A DNA stretch of 64,000 nucleotides from Ciborinia camelliae (taxonomy: Eukaryota > Ascomycota > Leotiomycetes > Helotiales > Sclerotiniaceae). The notes under the pieces were generated by a model. The model did no database searches. It worked only from the letters and a program-made list of their open reading frames with translations, and was not told the DNA's origin. Made by a program: the position numbers and the translations under genes. The stretch lies in assembly GCA_025890175.1 (NCBI GenBank), contig JANPYM010000003.1:1585795-1649794 (forward strand). The letters are read 5' to 3'. Shown here piece after piece: positions 1 to 11,860 of the stretch. Position 1 is the stretch's first letter. The number at the start of each line of letters is the position of its first letter.

Positions 1-2496
1 GCGGATTTTATAATATTAGTATGACGTGAGTAGTGGGGGGAAAGAAAGGGGGAGGAGATAAGAAGGGGAGAAGGGGAGTTGAATTTTGGATTCTGCAAGA
101 GAGTGTAATACAAAATGGAGCACTTGAGATTTTTAGGAAATTGCAAAATTGGATACAGAGGGGGGCGGAAAGGGAGAGGAAGAGCATTCGAATAGGTGGT
201 GAAAGGAGGGGATTCGGATGTGGATGTGGATGTGGATGTGGATGTTTTTATATTGGGATGAGAATGGGGGGGAGGAAGGCAAGGGAGGGGGGAGGAAGAA
301 AGAGAGGGAGGAAGAAAAAGAGGGACATGGAGAGAGTTGGGAGGAAGGATGGATGGGTGGATGAGTGGATGAGTGGATGGGGGAGTGGGTTTTGTTGTTC
401 TTTACATTGGTTGTTATCGAGATGAGGTAGGAGCGGAACAGGGAGAGGAGGGAAGAGATGATAATGAGGTATACTGGCAGGATTAGTTCTGGAATTGCTA
501 TTTATTTGAATCATTATTATCAAAACTCGAATCACAAGAATCGTTATCCATCCATCTAGATCCTGTAATACAACAGTCGACGGTGAGCATCAAGTAGTAT
601 TATGATATGAATGTAATTTAAGATAGGAGAGGTGCAATCCTCCTCCCCCTTTCTCCTGCCAGTACATCCAGGATTTAACTTTTATCTTTGCTGCCGAGAA
701 TAAGCAGGGGATGGATGGGGGTTTATATATTCATAGATTTATCGATGGCTACTACCCTTGATAATGCGATGTAGTAAAGTGGGACTTGGTGGATATAGAC
801 GGGGGAAGTTGCAAGTTGAAACGAACTTGAATGTAAGATGGGGATTTGATTATGCGGTAGATGGTATAGTATAGTGAATTAGATAAGATGGGAAATACCT
901 ACCTATTTCTTGGGGAAGAGAAGTGGGTTGGATTTATTGTATACAGGTAGTGTATACAGTATAAATATGTCATTCTTCGCGTATGAGGCTTTGAAGACAC
1001 GCGTGGGAGAAGTGAGGTAGAATGATTGTAGTTATGGAGCTTAAGTTGAGTTACTTGGTATTTCTTTTGGTGCTGGTTAGGTTGATGGGCTGAGAATTTT
1101 TGAATTTCCTTTGTGGAGAGGGAGGGGAGGAGGGGTTTGGCGGGATTTGATTACTGCCCATTTATTTGGAGATAATTTTCATCGTTATAGATAGTTGTTA
1201 GAGCCCTGATATTAACAACAGTGGTAGTAGTAATGATGTTAAATGGTGGATATTGTCATTTAGATACTACCGTGGAATATTTCTCATGAGGGGATATTGC
1301 GAGTAAATAGAATGCGTTCATAGTTGAGTTTTTTTGTTGAAGCTGACGGGTGACCATTCCATCACATATCCTGTAGTGTCCTCCTCATCGTCTTCGGGTA
1401 GCTGACCTACAAAAGGTAAATAGATGATCTAAATTCGGCGTGAAGAGTATTTATATACCCCAATCTGCTCACAGCATGATGGTTTGAAATATGAGTAATC
1501 ATATTGATCATTCACCCAACTCTAACTCAACCCCAGTTTCTTTTACTTAAGGGGGAACAAACTTCATGCGATCGTCCAAGAGGTATAAAGTGTCGAGGGT
1601 TGTGAGGTCCTCAGCTTTTACCCAATAACTTTTGAGTAAAAATCCAATACAGAATCTCAAGAAGTGGACTTCCACTATGCGTATCCGGGGAGATTCGTTC
1701 TTAAGAAGGATATGAGCCTGGTGAAAACCCAGGGGTGCAGGTCTCACATTGTGTTAGTTCATGAGAGTTTATTACTATCTTTCCCTACACTCACTATCAT
1801 TCTACTTAACTTGCACATTTAACATACTTCCCCAACAAAGCCAGCAACAATAAAGTATGACAGCAATTGCCCACTGTCACTTAATCATCCTCTGCCACCA
1901 ACCGCAATTAAAATACACCCTAATCCAGAGAAACCGCAGTGCAAAAATCAACATTAAGATAGCACTACGAGAAGAAGATGTAGGTTATAAGTAGAAGATA
2001 GGCACTCTGCAATTCCTATTTTCTGTTGCTCCTTATGTTGATTTTCGGCTTTAAGAATACATGATGATGGGAAGGGCGGGTGATTATATATTGTTCGATT
2101 GAAATTTGGAAGCGGGGAATGAGATGAGGAATGGAAAATTTGGGAGTCTTAAATTGAGTAAGAGGAGAGAAGAGAAGAAGTGCGGGGGAGAGATTGTGGC
2201 TTGGAATATGTAGGAGCATCCAAGGCATCTAATAGCCAACTACGAGAAAAGTAGATCTGGCCATCCTTTAAACAAATACACACCTCGAATATGTGGGAGG
2301 ATATTCACTGTCGTTTTACTTTCATTACTGTCCGCTCTCGAATCTATTCCCTTTCATTTCCTCACCAATAGTGCGTTGAAAGAGATGGCTCTTATATAAA
2401 CAGCAACTAGAATGAAGAGCAGTTGGCTCCATTTAACCTCATCATGTCAACATGTTTTGCAAGAGTATGTCCAGGTAGCTCTAAGAGTGGCTCGAA
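1..2496. other. Gene-poor left flank, purine-rich strand and hexamer repeat
   Basis: I see no supportable gene here. From about 33 to 350 the + strand is nearly all purine (G/A runs), so the - strand is a C/T tract. Such pyrimidine tracts often lie upstream of fungal genes on the coding strand, which would fit a leftward gene starting beyond the window edge (inference). A GGATGT hexamer is repeated five times at 216-245 and GGATG-type repeats continue at 345-378. Open frames here are low-complexity by-products. Confidence 0.5.
216..245 (+). repeat. GGATGT hexanucleotide microsatellite
   Basis: Five consecutive copies of the hexamer GGATGT. It lies in the purine-rich tract at the left edge and is not inside a credible gene. 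Confidence 0.8.
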
Positions 2497-2800
2497 TCAT
2501 ATCAAGAAGACTAAATTGTATCTGAAGTCTCTCTTTAGGAACAAATGCAAAATATCAATCACATACATGTCCTTTGGAATTGGCACCATGAAACAGACAT
2601 CATTAGGCTTGTTTTTGTCACCAGAAAGAGACATGGGCAATGAGTTTGAACTTTTAATATCTGCAATATCATAAATGATTGATTGAGCTTCATGGTCTCT
2701 TACATGCGTACTTGATTCTAGCATAACCATTGATCTGACCACTGAATTTCCTCGAGCCTCGACATCAATTCGTTCCCCAAACCAAAAGTAGACGTTATCA
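2497..2800 (-). pseudogene. Unrecognised coding-like segment, possible gene relic
   Basis: An open - strand frame of about 100 codons runs from near 2800 to a stop at 2497. Its composition is protein-like: Phe-Gly-Glu-Arg near the start, then a Asn-Asp-Val-Cys-Phe segment and an Ile-Pro-Lys-Asp motif near the end. It has no ATG at a sensible place and lies in a different frame from the secreted-protein gene just upstream. It could be a broken 3' part of that gene or a separate relic. The + frame in the same region looks like a shadow. Function unknown. Confidence 0.25.
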
Positions 2801-2816
2801 TAACAGTTCGTCTAAT

Positions 2817-3776
2817 TCAAGCATTTGGATCCACAATATAGTCACCGAGCCAGATAGGATAAACCTCATTTATCTCCAGAGCTGTTGCGCTTAATACAGC
2901 ATCCGGATAAATGAAAATAACATCAGTAGAGTACCCTGGATTTCCAGCTTCATCCACGAATGCACCAAGAATGAAATTTGATGGAGCACCGGTGACGCGA
3001 CAAACTTCAAATTCTGCCAAAGTTTGAACGTTCTGGGCAATAACGTGGTAGTCGGTCAAATAGTTGGGTGATTGAGGAAGAACTTAAAATCCCTCGTAAG
3101 TAGAAATGGTATATTGAATAGAAGTAAATAGCGAGATGAGCTTGAACCGGTGGGTGGGTTACCGTCTGTGTACGCTTTTCCTTGCGGGAGAGGCTCAGTA
3201 GCGCCAGTCGTGGGCCAGGCGTTAAGGGTTACGCCAGCAATAGTGGGTGTATGAATGGCAACCGCTGTAGTTGATGTTGGGGTTGAAGTGGTGGATTGGG
3301 TTGGTGAAGGTTGGGCGGATTGACCTGGTGCATAGACAATAGTGTCACCTGGGTAGATTGGATAAATCTCGTTGGTGAAGGTGGTACTACCTCCATCAGA
3401 TACTCCAGTGATATAAAAGAATATCGTGTCTGTTTCAATGCCAGCAGTGCCTGCCGAGTTGTAAAATTCGACAACGGTGAAGTTAAAGGTAGCGCCGGAG
3501 ACCTTTCCAACAATAACATTTTTGTCGGTCGTGCCCTCCACAGCTTCCAGATTGGACATAGAACCCAAGATATGTGGCCTGATAATTGAATAGAAGACTC
3601 GGTTGGTTTGGTAGCGAATCAACCTCATCGTAGGTTGTTAGACTTCCGTCTATGACCTGGTCAACTTCATGACCAGTTATACCGCAGCACCCGTCTAAGA
3701 CAGTTTGTCTCCAAGTGTTGAGGGTCTGCCCAAAAACGGGGGTAGCAAGAAACAAAAAATATGTAGAAAGCAACAT
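2817..3776 (-). CDS. Secreted protein with two repeated modules, frame disturbed
   Basis: The protein starts with a clear signal peptide (MLLSTYFLFLATPVFGQ, cleavage likely after Gly-Gln) and is therefore probably extracellular. Two related modules follow. The first (about 3320-3570) ends in Asn-Glu-Ile-Tyr-Pro-Ile-Tyr-Pro-Gly-Asp-Thr-Ile-Val; the second (about 2820-3040) ends in Asn-Glu-Val-Tyr-Pro-Ile-Trp-Leu-Gly-Asp-Tyr-Ile-Val. A Ser/Thr/Pro-rich linker (3240-3310) joins them. An intron at 3083-3162 (GTAACC...TTTTAAG) joins the linker to module 2 in frame. Between the signal-peptide frame and the module-1 frame, around 3570-3640, the reading frame changes by one and I found no convincing intron. 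It is either a mis-seen splice or a frameshifted gene. The family is not recognised. Confidence 0.5.
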
Positions 3777-4492
3777 ATTCGTAATTCAAGAGCTAATAAA
3801 TGATAGTTGATGGAGAAGAGTTAATCTTGCGCTTGCAGATAGATATCAGCTTTGAGAGAATTCGTCTCAATATATACCCCAAAACTCTCATGGCAGCCTT
3901 GATGTTTCCACATAGCCAGTGGTGGACTACCCATGGCAACAAATCTAGTAAGTAAGATTGACTAGATGGTACTTCTTAGAAAGAGTAAAGACCATTCATT
4001 CGTCCATTCGTGCTGACAAGGTTTGTAGGGCCTGCCCGTACTAACATTATACTATGGCCGAGTATATACTAGAAGGAGAATAAATGAATGGGGGTGCTTA
4101 TAATAATATTCCAGACATGTAGACAGGACTCGGGAGAAAGTTGAAGGAAGGTTGAAGAAATCTTAGAGGCAAGGCAAGGCACAGCTGACAAATCATATCA
4201 TTGGTACTGACTTGTACACTAGATTATTTCCACCAATCATGATACTTTGTTCCTCGGAGCTAATTACCATTACCGTATCAGGATTCAGAACGGACTACCA
4301 TCATGTGAAGGCTACTCGATGTCTCCATGATGACCCGAAGCTATCGAAAAAATGGTGAATCAAGCAATATATTATCTAAATCATCCCAAACAAAAACCCC
4401 CAAATGCCCAAAAACAATGATCTCCCAATTTCAATTCGACATTTCAAGTTCCACTGCCATATGCCCCTTCGTAACCCGCAAATACTGTATCT
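3777..4492. other. Intergenic region
   Basis: Promoter side of the secreted-protein gene and 3' side of gene A. No gene, RNA or clear repeat seen. Confidence 0.5.
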
Positions 4493-5936
4493 TCACTCCT
4501 CCCCTTCTGCACTAGAAGCGATCTTCTTTTCATTCTTTACCTTCTTGCCATCACGAGTTTCTGCTGGGACGCCAGAGTGCATCATTTCAGTGGAAGGTCC
4601 ATCGCTTTTTGTGGCAGAAGAGAACGAATCTGCAGGAGCAGGATCTGTTTCCACCTTGAACTTCTTGCTTGGGTTATCTGGGACAGTATCAATGCCGCTC
4701 CCGGCGAAAGTTGATCGCTTTTGAGTTACTCCCACACCAGCAGAAGAGTTGCCCGGACCTCCATGGTTAACCTTTTGAGCTAGCCGTCTCAACTGAGTAG
4801 TTCCAACACCCTCAATTTGCCGACCAATGAGACCTTGCTGTCCATACTGACTTCCAGCACCACCTGGTAATTCAGCTTGGTTGAGCTGGACTTGATTGCC
4901 AACCGGCTGACTAGCGTTGGGGTTACGAGAAGAGTTACTTTGATGTCCCACTCTTTTATTGTGAACCCCAGACATGTTGGTGCCATCATGCTGTGCGTCT
5001 CTCTGATTGGCAGACATTGTCAAGTTGTTAGCATTTCGAAAGATACCAGTCGACTGTCCACCACCTCCATGATTATTTGCTGTCGCCGTACGAACATTGC
5101 TACCAGAACCACTGGCGAGAGTAAATTGATGATTTCCAGTGGCAAAGTTTGCTAATGCTTCGAGTTGAGGGTTCACAAATCCAGGAAAATTCGATGCTAA
5201 GTTGAGTTCCCGAGGATTCATATTTGGAGGAATATTCGATGCTAGGTTGGGTTGAGGGTTTGAATTTCCAGGAATATTCGGTGCAGAATGTGTGTATTGT
5301 GTCAACTCTGCAAATATTTCTTGTTGGGTTATACGTGGTTCATCTGCAAAGTCAGTATGTCACAGGAAAGAGACGATAAATTATATAGGAAAACATACTT
5401 CGGGCGACTTTAAAAACACGATTCATGAAGCATTTCAACAACCAAATGTCAAAAACCTGTTGGAATAATTCTTTCATAAAAGAATCAGGCTCCTCGTCCT
5501 TCAGATCCTTTTCAATTTCTTTCCATATTGCACGAGCGTGATCCAAGACATTTGCCGCGGTATAAAACCCTTTTGCACGGTAATCTGGTAGAGAATTATA
5601 AAAGCCAGATGCAACGAGCCTAGGCCGAGCGAAAATCCAGTCCTTGATGCAGGCGTGATTCTGGACGACCCTAAAAACACTGTTCCAAAATTCGCTTGGA
5701 ATATTATGTTTAAGAAGGTCGAATGACTGGAGATCACTGATGGTTTGATGGACCCAAGTAAAGAGTGACTTCCGGGAGATCACGCCGAGGTTTACAAATA
5801 TAGATCCATGTTGTTGCGGTAGTGTTTGAGATGGCCGTATCATCATAGTTCCCGGGCGGGTATCAATGATGATAGGAGAGTGATCTTCTAAATATATTTG
5901 GTAAGAAAGTAAATTTTGGTTATCCGTATTAGCCAT
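4493..5936 (-). CDS. Family-1 protein A: helical N-terminal module plus disordered tail
   Basis: Two exons, 5399-5936 and 4493-5343, flank a 55-nt intron (GTATGT...TTTGCAG) in phase 1, giving 462 residues. Residues ~50-180 form a helix-rich module with a Trp-Ile-Phe-Ala-Arg-Pro-Arg stretch followed by Ala-Arg-Ala-Ile-Trp-Lys-Glu-Ile-Glu. The rest is Asn/Gln/Pro/Ser-rich and disordered, starting with degenerate repeats of a Asn-(Ile/Phe)-Pro-Gly/Pro type. Basic stretches Asn-Pro-Ser-Lys-Lys-Phe-Lys-Val and Lys-Lys-Val-Lys-Asn-Glu-Lys-Lys near the C-terminus look like nuclear localisation signals. Gene B next door has the same architecture, the same intron phase just after the module and a similar Asn-Pro-x-Lys-Lys motif, so the two are paralogs (inference by eye). 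I recognise no named domain. A nuclear role is a guess from the NLS. Confidence 0.8.
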
Positions 5937-7543
5937 ATTTTATGTGATGATACGGCGTAGATGTAGATGTTGAGTGTTGAGGATCTTCATGGAAGGTAAA
6001 GTTGTGAAGGAGAAGTCAAACGCTTATGAAAAATTCCAGGTCCTGACATACGGTCGGGAAAGCAGTACAGTCATTTGAAGATACTCTCTTGTAACGGTTA
6101 CCTCAGCCGCAGGGTACGGGCAAATATCAGCTACGTCTAACCACTAACCCTTGATAGGTGACCAGTGACTACATCATGTATGGGACATACAGTCATGACT
6201 TGCTCACCTCAATGCGGCTCTTCGAGAATCAGCTTTTCTTTGTGGTGGTATTTTGGAAAAATACACGTCATTTTGTTACAGACCGGTGACAGGGAAAGGA
6301 GAACCATAGATGTAGAAGCAAAAGGAAATCAGATGTAGCGTTTTAAAAGTCCTATCCTATTCTCATTTCAACTTAAGGATACTAGCCCACAATCGAATCT
6401 TTCAATTTACAGGATGGAATAGAATAGGATAAATTATAGGGAAAGGGAATAAGAGAAAAAGAAAATAATGGAAGGATAAAATTGGAGGGGGAGGATAACG
6501 TAAAAGTTTAAAGTTATTTTCATTGTCACACGCATCACACCACCATGTGGGAATAGCTTCGGAGATCAGCAATCAGATGAAAGAACTATGCTGAAGAGCA
6601 GAGGATTCTCTTCAAGTGATCACTTCATATAAGAGATCATCGCATGACTAGCTAAATGACATTCACTAGGCAAAGAGCCTAGGCATGACATTCATCACAA
6701 GATCAACAAGCTTCAATTGTTATTTCACGGAATCAATTCCGAATAATTCTTGATGTATGGAAATAAAAATGAATGCAGCATGTTGGAAATTAAACAGATA
6801 AAAAAGAACCCGAAGAGAACAAGATGAGAGTAGGATAAGGGTGTGAGAGAATTATATTCGGAGCTCTAAAAGACTGGTTAGAGATGGAAACAAGGTAAAT
6901 AGGGCATGCTAAACTTTCTAGTAGCGTATGCCAAAAATACCAAACTAATACACTGATATTCAGGCATAGGCAATGTCAATGGCAATGGTTGAGGTGAGTA
7001 ATAGGGAGGTAAAGTACTTGGATATTTCAGGGTTAGTTCAATAATCTCTGGAGCTGGGGAGATTAGCGTGGTATTAGCATCTTCTGATATCTGAAGGTGT
7101 CTAGTGATGCAATAATAGCCAGTGGAGAGAGTGGTAAAGAACTAGGTAGTCTTTTGACCATAGAACCCTATACGCACTAGCGATATTTGGATTTTATTCA
7201 AACAGGGTATAGAAACAAAAGAAACTCTGTGGACAATAACACAGAGGACTTGGCAAAAATGAGTTTGATTAGGTACATATTAAGAACTATTTAACTACTC
7301 TAAGGTATTTGGAGACAAAGGATTAACCATGAAGAACTAACACTAAGGGGTGAATTTCTGAGGCTTGAGCAGCTAATAGCCTTCTAACTAATCTAAACAA
7401 ACACCAGCTTCTGAGGGTCTTTATCACCTATCGATATTCTGGTGATTACAGATGACATCATGCTGTCTAATCTTCATATACTTTGACTTTGTTGGTTTCT
7501 CTCCCAGCCCCCTTCTATTTTTCTCATATTCCCAATTTTCTTC
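5937..7543. other. Intergenic region between genes A and B
   Basis: About 1.6 kb between two tandem genes on the - strand: promoter of A and 3' flank of B. An 11-bp inverted repeat (TATCCTATTCT / AGAATAGGATA) sits near 6353-6430. No gene seen. Confidence 0.5.
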
Positions 7544-9357
7544 TCAATCCTCTTTCTTCATGCTTTTCCGAATGCTAAAGGGACGGTAGATGTCTCTAGC
7601 ACTCTTAAATTTTGCAGGAGTGGGATTATCTCTAACAGAGATCTGAACAGGACTCATAGTTGCAGATTTATTAGGGGGGGTTGGATGCTCCTGATTCGAT
7701 GATTTTGAATAAGGAGAAACATATTGAGATGGTGAAGCTTTAGGGCTTCTACTCATTTTTGCCTTTTTATTTGGATTGACCGTGACAGTGTCTTGATTGC
7801 CACTGGAAGAATTGGGTCTTTTCACATTTGTTTCCTCCATATCATTATTGTCCTGCTCCCCAGATCTCCGATCCAAAGATTTTTCTGTTTCTCCTGGCTC
7901 TGTTGACTTCATTTCTCGATAATTCTTCCGGTCATTTATAGGTGTCCAAGAATTACTCGAAGATGTGGCTTGTCTAAGCAGATCAATATGGTCGGTATGC
8001 ATTTGAGGGATATTTGCAGAGGGAAGGCGTCTCGGAAATTCTAAATTTTCGAAAGACAAAGAAGGAGAACTGAGATTGTTGCTGCGATCTTGAGATTTGC
8101 GATTGTAAATAGGCGTATCGGTTGATTGTAGAGGTGGAGAATCTGTGATCATAACCACGTTCTTGTTGGAGTTACTGTTGGAGGAACTATTTTCTGATTT
8201 AATACTTTCCATGCCCCCATCAGAATCCTTGTAGTCTCTATGATAAGATCGAGAGTTGTTGCGTGATGCATGATCGTTGTCATTGTCAAGAGCCGGCTTG
8301 ATATCTGGTATACTAATCATAGGGAGCTTGGATCCGTCGGAAAACCCCCGAGTGCCATTTGAATATCTGTTGACTCTAGTTTGCGGTGTAGGCAAAATAG
8401 AACCAATAGGAAGGCGAGAGATGCTGGAATATTCCATACCATTATCATTGCCATTATGCACTCGGCCAATAATATTACGTGATGTCTCATCGCGGGAAAC
8501 AGGTAACTGATGTAGCGTACCGGGGCTTGATTTGGGTGCTTGTGCACTATATGCTGAAAGAGCACGTTGCATTGAAGCTTGAGGTTGTTCTCGAATTGAT
8601 CGGGAAAGTTGGGGGACTTGTAAATGGCCGGTTTTGGGGGATTGCATAGAGGATATTCTGGCTGAATTTGCCTGACCCGATTGTATAGTATTGTGGCTGG
8701 CTTGTTCTCGGCCTTTCCTGGATCCCGGATTCCAAAATGCTCTTCTCGGATTATCCCTACTTGCAGGTGAAACAGGACGTAACGAAAGAGGTATTGCCGT
8801 TGGGGGTTGAATGATATTTCTAGGACCGGTGTTCCTAGGCTCGGCATACTTTGCTGCTTCTGCTAATGTATCCATATTTGATGTAATAGAAAGACCTGTT
8901 AGAAATGACATTAGCAAATAAACCGGAGAAGAGAGTCATTCAAGAACATACCTTGACCGCGGCGAATTTTGTTGTATAGATTGGATTTGATATTCCAAAA
9001 CCAGCCAAGATGCTCAATCATCTGCTCGATGTATGCGCCTTCCCTCTCCAGTCTTAATTCCCATTCAAGATCGTCCCATAGCTTATGCGCAAAAGCAAAG
9101 ATTTGATTTGGTCTGATAATGGATTCGAGAGGACGATGTATATGGCCTGGAAAAGCCCTGGGACGTCCAGAAACCCATGTATAGAATTGTGCAAGATTCC
9201 TGTACACTCCAAACAAATCATTTGAGGCCGCTTCGTTACCTTGATCGAGAGCACCGAGCCTCCGAAGTTCGTTGATTATATCGTGGGCCCAGCTAGTGAT
9301 GCCATGGCGAGTCATGGATGGGAGATATTCAGTGGGTCGCGCAAACGGATTTGACAT
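7544..9357 (-). CDS. Family-1 protein B: helical N-terminal module plus disordered tail
   Basis: Exons 8952-9357 and 7544-8895 flank a 56-nt intron (GTATGT...CTAACAG) in phase 1; the protein has 585 residues. The N-terminal ~135 residues are helical and carry a Trp-Val-Ser-Gly-Arg-Pro-Arg motif and Ala-His-Lys-Leu-Trp-Asp-Asp-Leu-Glu. These align with Trp-Ile-Phe-Ala-Arg-Pro-Arg and Ala-Arg-Ala-Ile-Trp-Lys-Glu-Ile-Glu of gene A. The intron follows the module directly, as in A. The remaining ~450 residues are Ser/Asn/Pro-rich and disordered. They include a Val-Val-Met-Ile-Thr-Asp stretch resembling a SUMO-interaction motif, and a basic Asn-Pro-Asn-Lys-Lys-Ala-Lys cluster, a likely NLS. No known domain is recognised. 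Same strand and neighbour to A, consistent with local duplication. Confidence 0.8.
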
Positions 9358-11860
9358 GTTGTGGGATGGATTCTGGGTCCTCGAATATTGATTGATTAAT
9401 GGTTTGAGAAATGAGTTTGTTCACGAAAAGATGATTCTCGTGTCTCGAGTTCCAATCTCATAGAAAGATCCTTTTAAGGACATGTTCAATTAGATATGGC
9501 TGGTTTACAGTACTGCCAAAAGAAATTCTACGGCCGGAGTGAGAGAGGCGACAGCAAAGCGAGTACGGCAAGCAAAAATGAACACATGTTGAATTATTGA
9601 ATTACAAAAGTGAATGCTTGAGCATTGGACGATATATTGCTAAAGATAGTTTTGTATGAACAAGAACATCGGGGACTATGTCCCTAGAAATTTTGAGATG
9701 AGATAATGGTTTTTGATGGTGAAACATCCAAGTGATGGGAAGAACTCCCAAGGGGTTGTGCCATGATATTCTCAATATCTGTATAAACTAGGAGATCTAC
9801 CTCGAAGATTTTGGCCCTCGATTACTCACGGAGAAGGATAATGATGGGAAATAATTCTAGGGAACGCGGCAGTAAGATGAGATTAGTTTCACAGGATTAA
9901 AAACACAGGTGGTAATTAGTAGAGGGTTGAACCTTCCTTGAATTAGGCATGATATTCCTAAATGCATGGAGATATCCAAAGCACCTTCTCAAAACGATTT
10001 AGACTTTTGGAGCAAATATCTATTATAAAGATAGTTGCTTAATATAGAAAAGGATTGATTTCATATACCAACAAACGACAACTGCCATTTGTGAAGATCC
10101 GAGAAGTTCGAGCTCGAAGCTGGGGATTTCTACATACTTTACTTGGTGGTATTACTTACGAAACGGCTTCAAAATGCGAACTAATCGGAACTTCTATCGA
10201 GGTTTTGTTTAGTAATTTCGTACAATAGAAAGTGTTGATATAAAATATTTCTACATACACTAGCTCGATACACAATAATAACAAAAGGTCTGGAAGGAAA
10301 GGGACATATTGTTTATTGGTTTGGGACTATCAAGCTGGAGAAGCCGGATGGACGCCAAGCGACGCCAAGCGAAGCCAAGCGGGTCTGTGTCTCTACGGCA
10401 GATATTGAACACTTTCTTCTGTTTTCGGTGGGTGACAGAAAGCTATTTTGTTATTAAGAGAAGTTTTCACGCACTAACTAATCATATAATTAGATCATAG
10501 GGGGGTAGAAATAAGCATGCACGGAGATTTATAAAGTGTTCAAAAAGAGATCACTATCTTCTCTGTTACAAGTACCACAAAGATGAAAATACTTGACCAA
10601 AACAATTAGTCTAGAACTATTTTATGACGAGATACTGTATCACTTGGAGGGGCCAGTAAGATGCATATATACATATACTAAGGCTACCTAGAAATAGGAC
10701 GGTTGTACATTTCAAAAATGGGAGATGGTGGAGCTAGCCTAGTTGATGACAGCATTAATAAGATACAAGTAGACTTGTATCACTCCTTTTACTTTATGAG
10801 CAAATTCCCTGGTTGACTTTGATTTTCTCCTAAAGGAAGTATTTGAGCGGAACAAAGTATTTGAGCGGAACAAAAGATATAGACCTTCATTAAAGATTTG
10901 TTTTTCTCTCTCTTGCCTCCTGCACACTAATTATTCAATATTCTCTTCAAAGACGCCTAAATATCACTCAGATTCACCCATCGGAATTTGAATTTTCATT
11001 GAAGCTATCCAATAACCTTACAACCAAAAAATGGGAACCATAGTATAACAAGCATTCACTGAACAACTTCAAGTTGCATCAAATTGCGGGAAAAAGTATC
11101 CATGGACCTAAAAGTCGGCCATCAGAACAACGATTAAGCTTAAGGTGGAGGGAGCTAAAATAGTATTACCTTCCAAGGTTATTGTTAATAGAGTTGGAGA
11201 GCAGAAAGGGATAAACTAATTACCACCAAAAACAATGTCCTCTTGTGTGAATAATTCTTTTGGTTTAAACATAAGGAAGGTCTCAACGTTGAAGCCTTTT
11301 TACATTACGTTTAACAAGGGTTGATAGTGATCCTTGGAGGGACCTGCAGTAAGATTCACTGATGGAAGCGAATATCTAAAAAAGATTGGGTCAAAATAAA
11401 TACAATGCCAAGACTTACAGACTTACCCCTCAGTGTTTAGCCAATCAGTCCCTCATCCAGCACACTAAATGATGAATAGTCTCGACTATATCCGATAGCT
11501 ATATCCGCTGGCCGTATAAAAATTGAGTCTGGTAAACCATTCGGTTTCGCTACACATTTGGCGTTTTTGAATGACAATCACACTTAGAATGCAACTAATG
11601 GGGATAGTTTTGTAGCAGCTAGCTCAAAAATCTAGTGAAGTTGTTGTGTCAACAATAAAAATTTAACAATAGAGTTCAGAATCCATGCTCTAGACAATTC
11701 CGAGATTTACAGACTTAAGTGAATGCTAGTGACACTAACAATTAACCGAGTCAAAATTATCTACCATAAACAGCTTGATAACCGTTCAACTATTCCTCTA
11801 TCAACTATTCCTCTATCAACAAACAAGATCAATAAGGCTGGCCTTATATCATTGCATATA
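9358..11860. other. Intergenic region with small tandem duplications
   Basis: About 2.5 kb separating divergent genes B and C. There are three imperfect copies of a CGCCAAGCGA-like decamer near 10350-10380, a direct duplication of a ~17-bp unit (GTATTTGAGCGGAACAAA) at about 10841-10876, and a repeated TCAACTATTCCTC unit near 11788-11820. No gene supported; short frames here lack gene-like composition. Confidence 0.5.

Noticed and set aside
33..535. Overlapping frames of 95 and 130 codons at the left edge
   Set aside because: Both are products of the purine-rich tract and GGATG repeats, with extreme composition and no motif.
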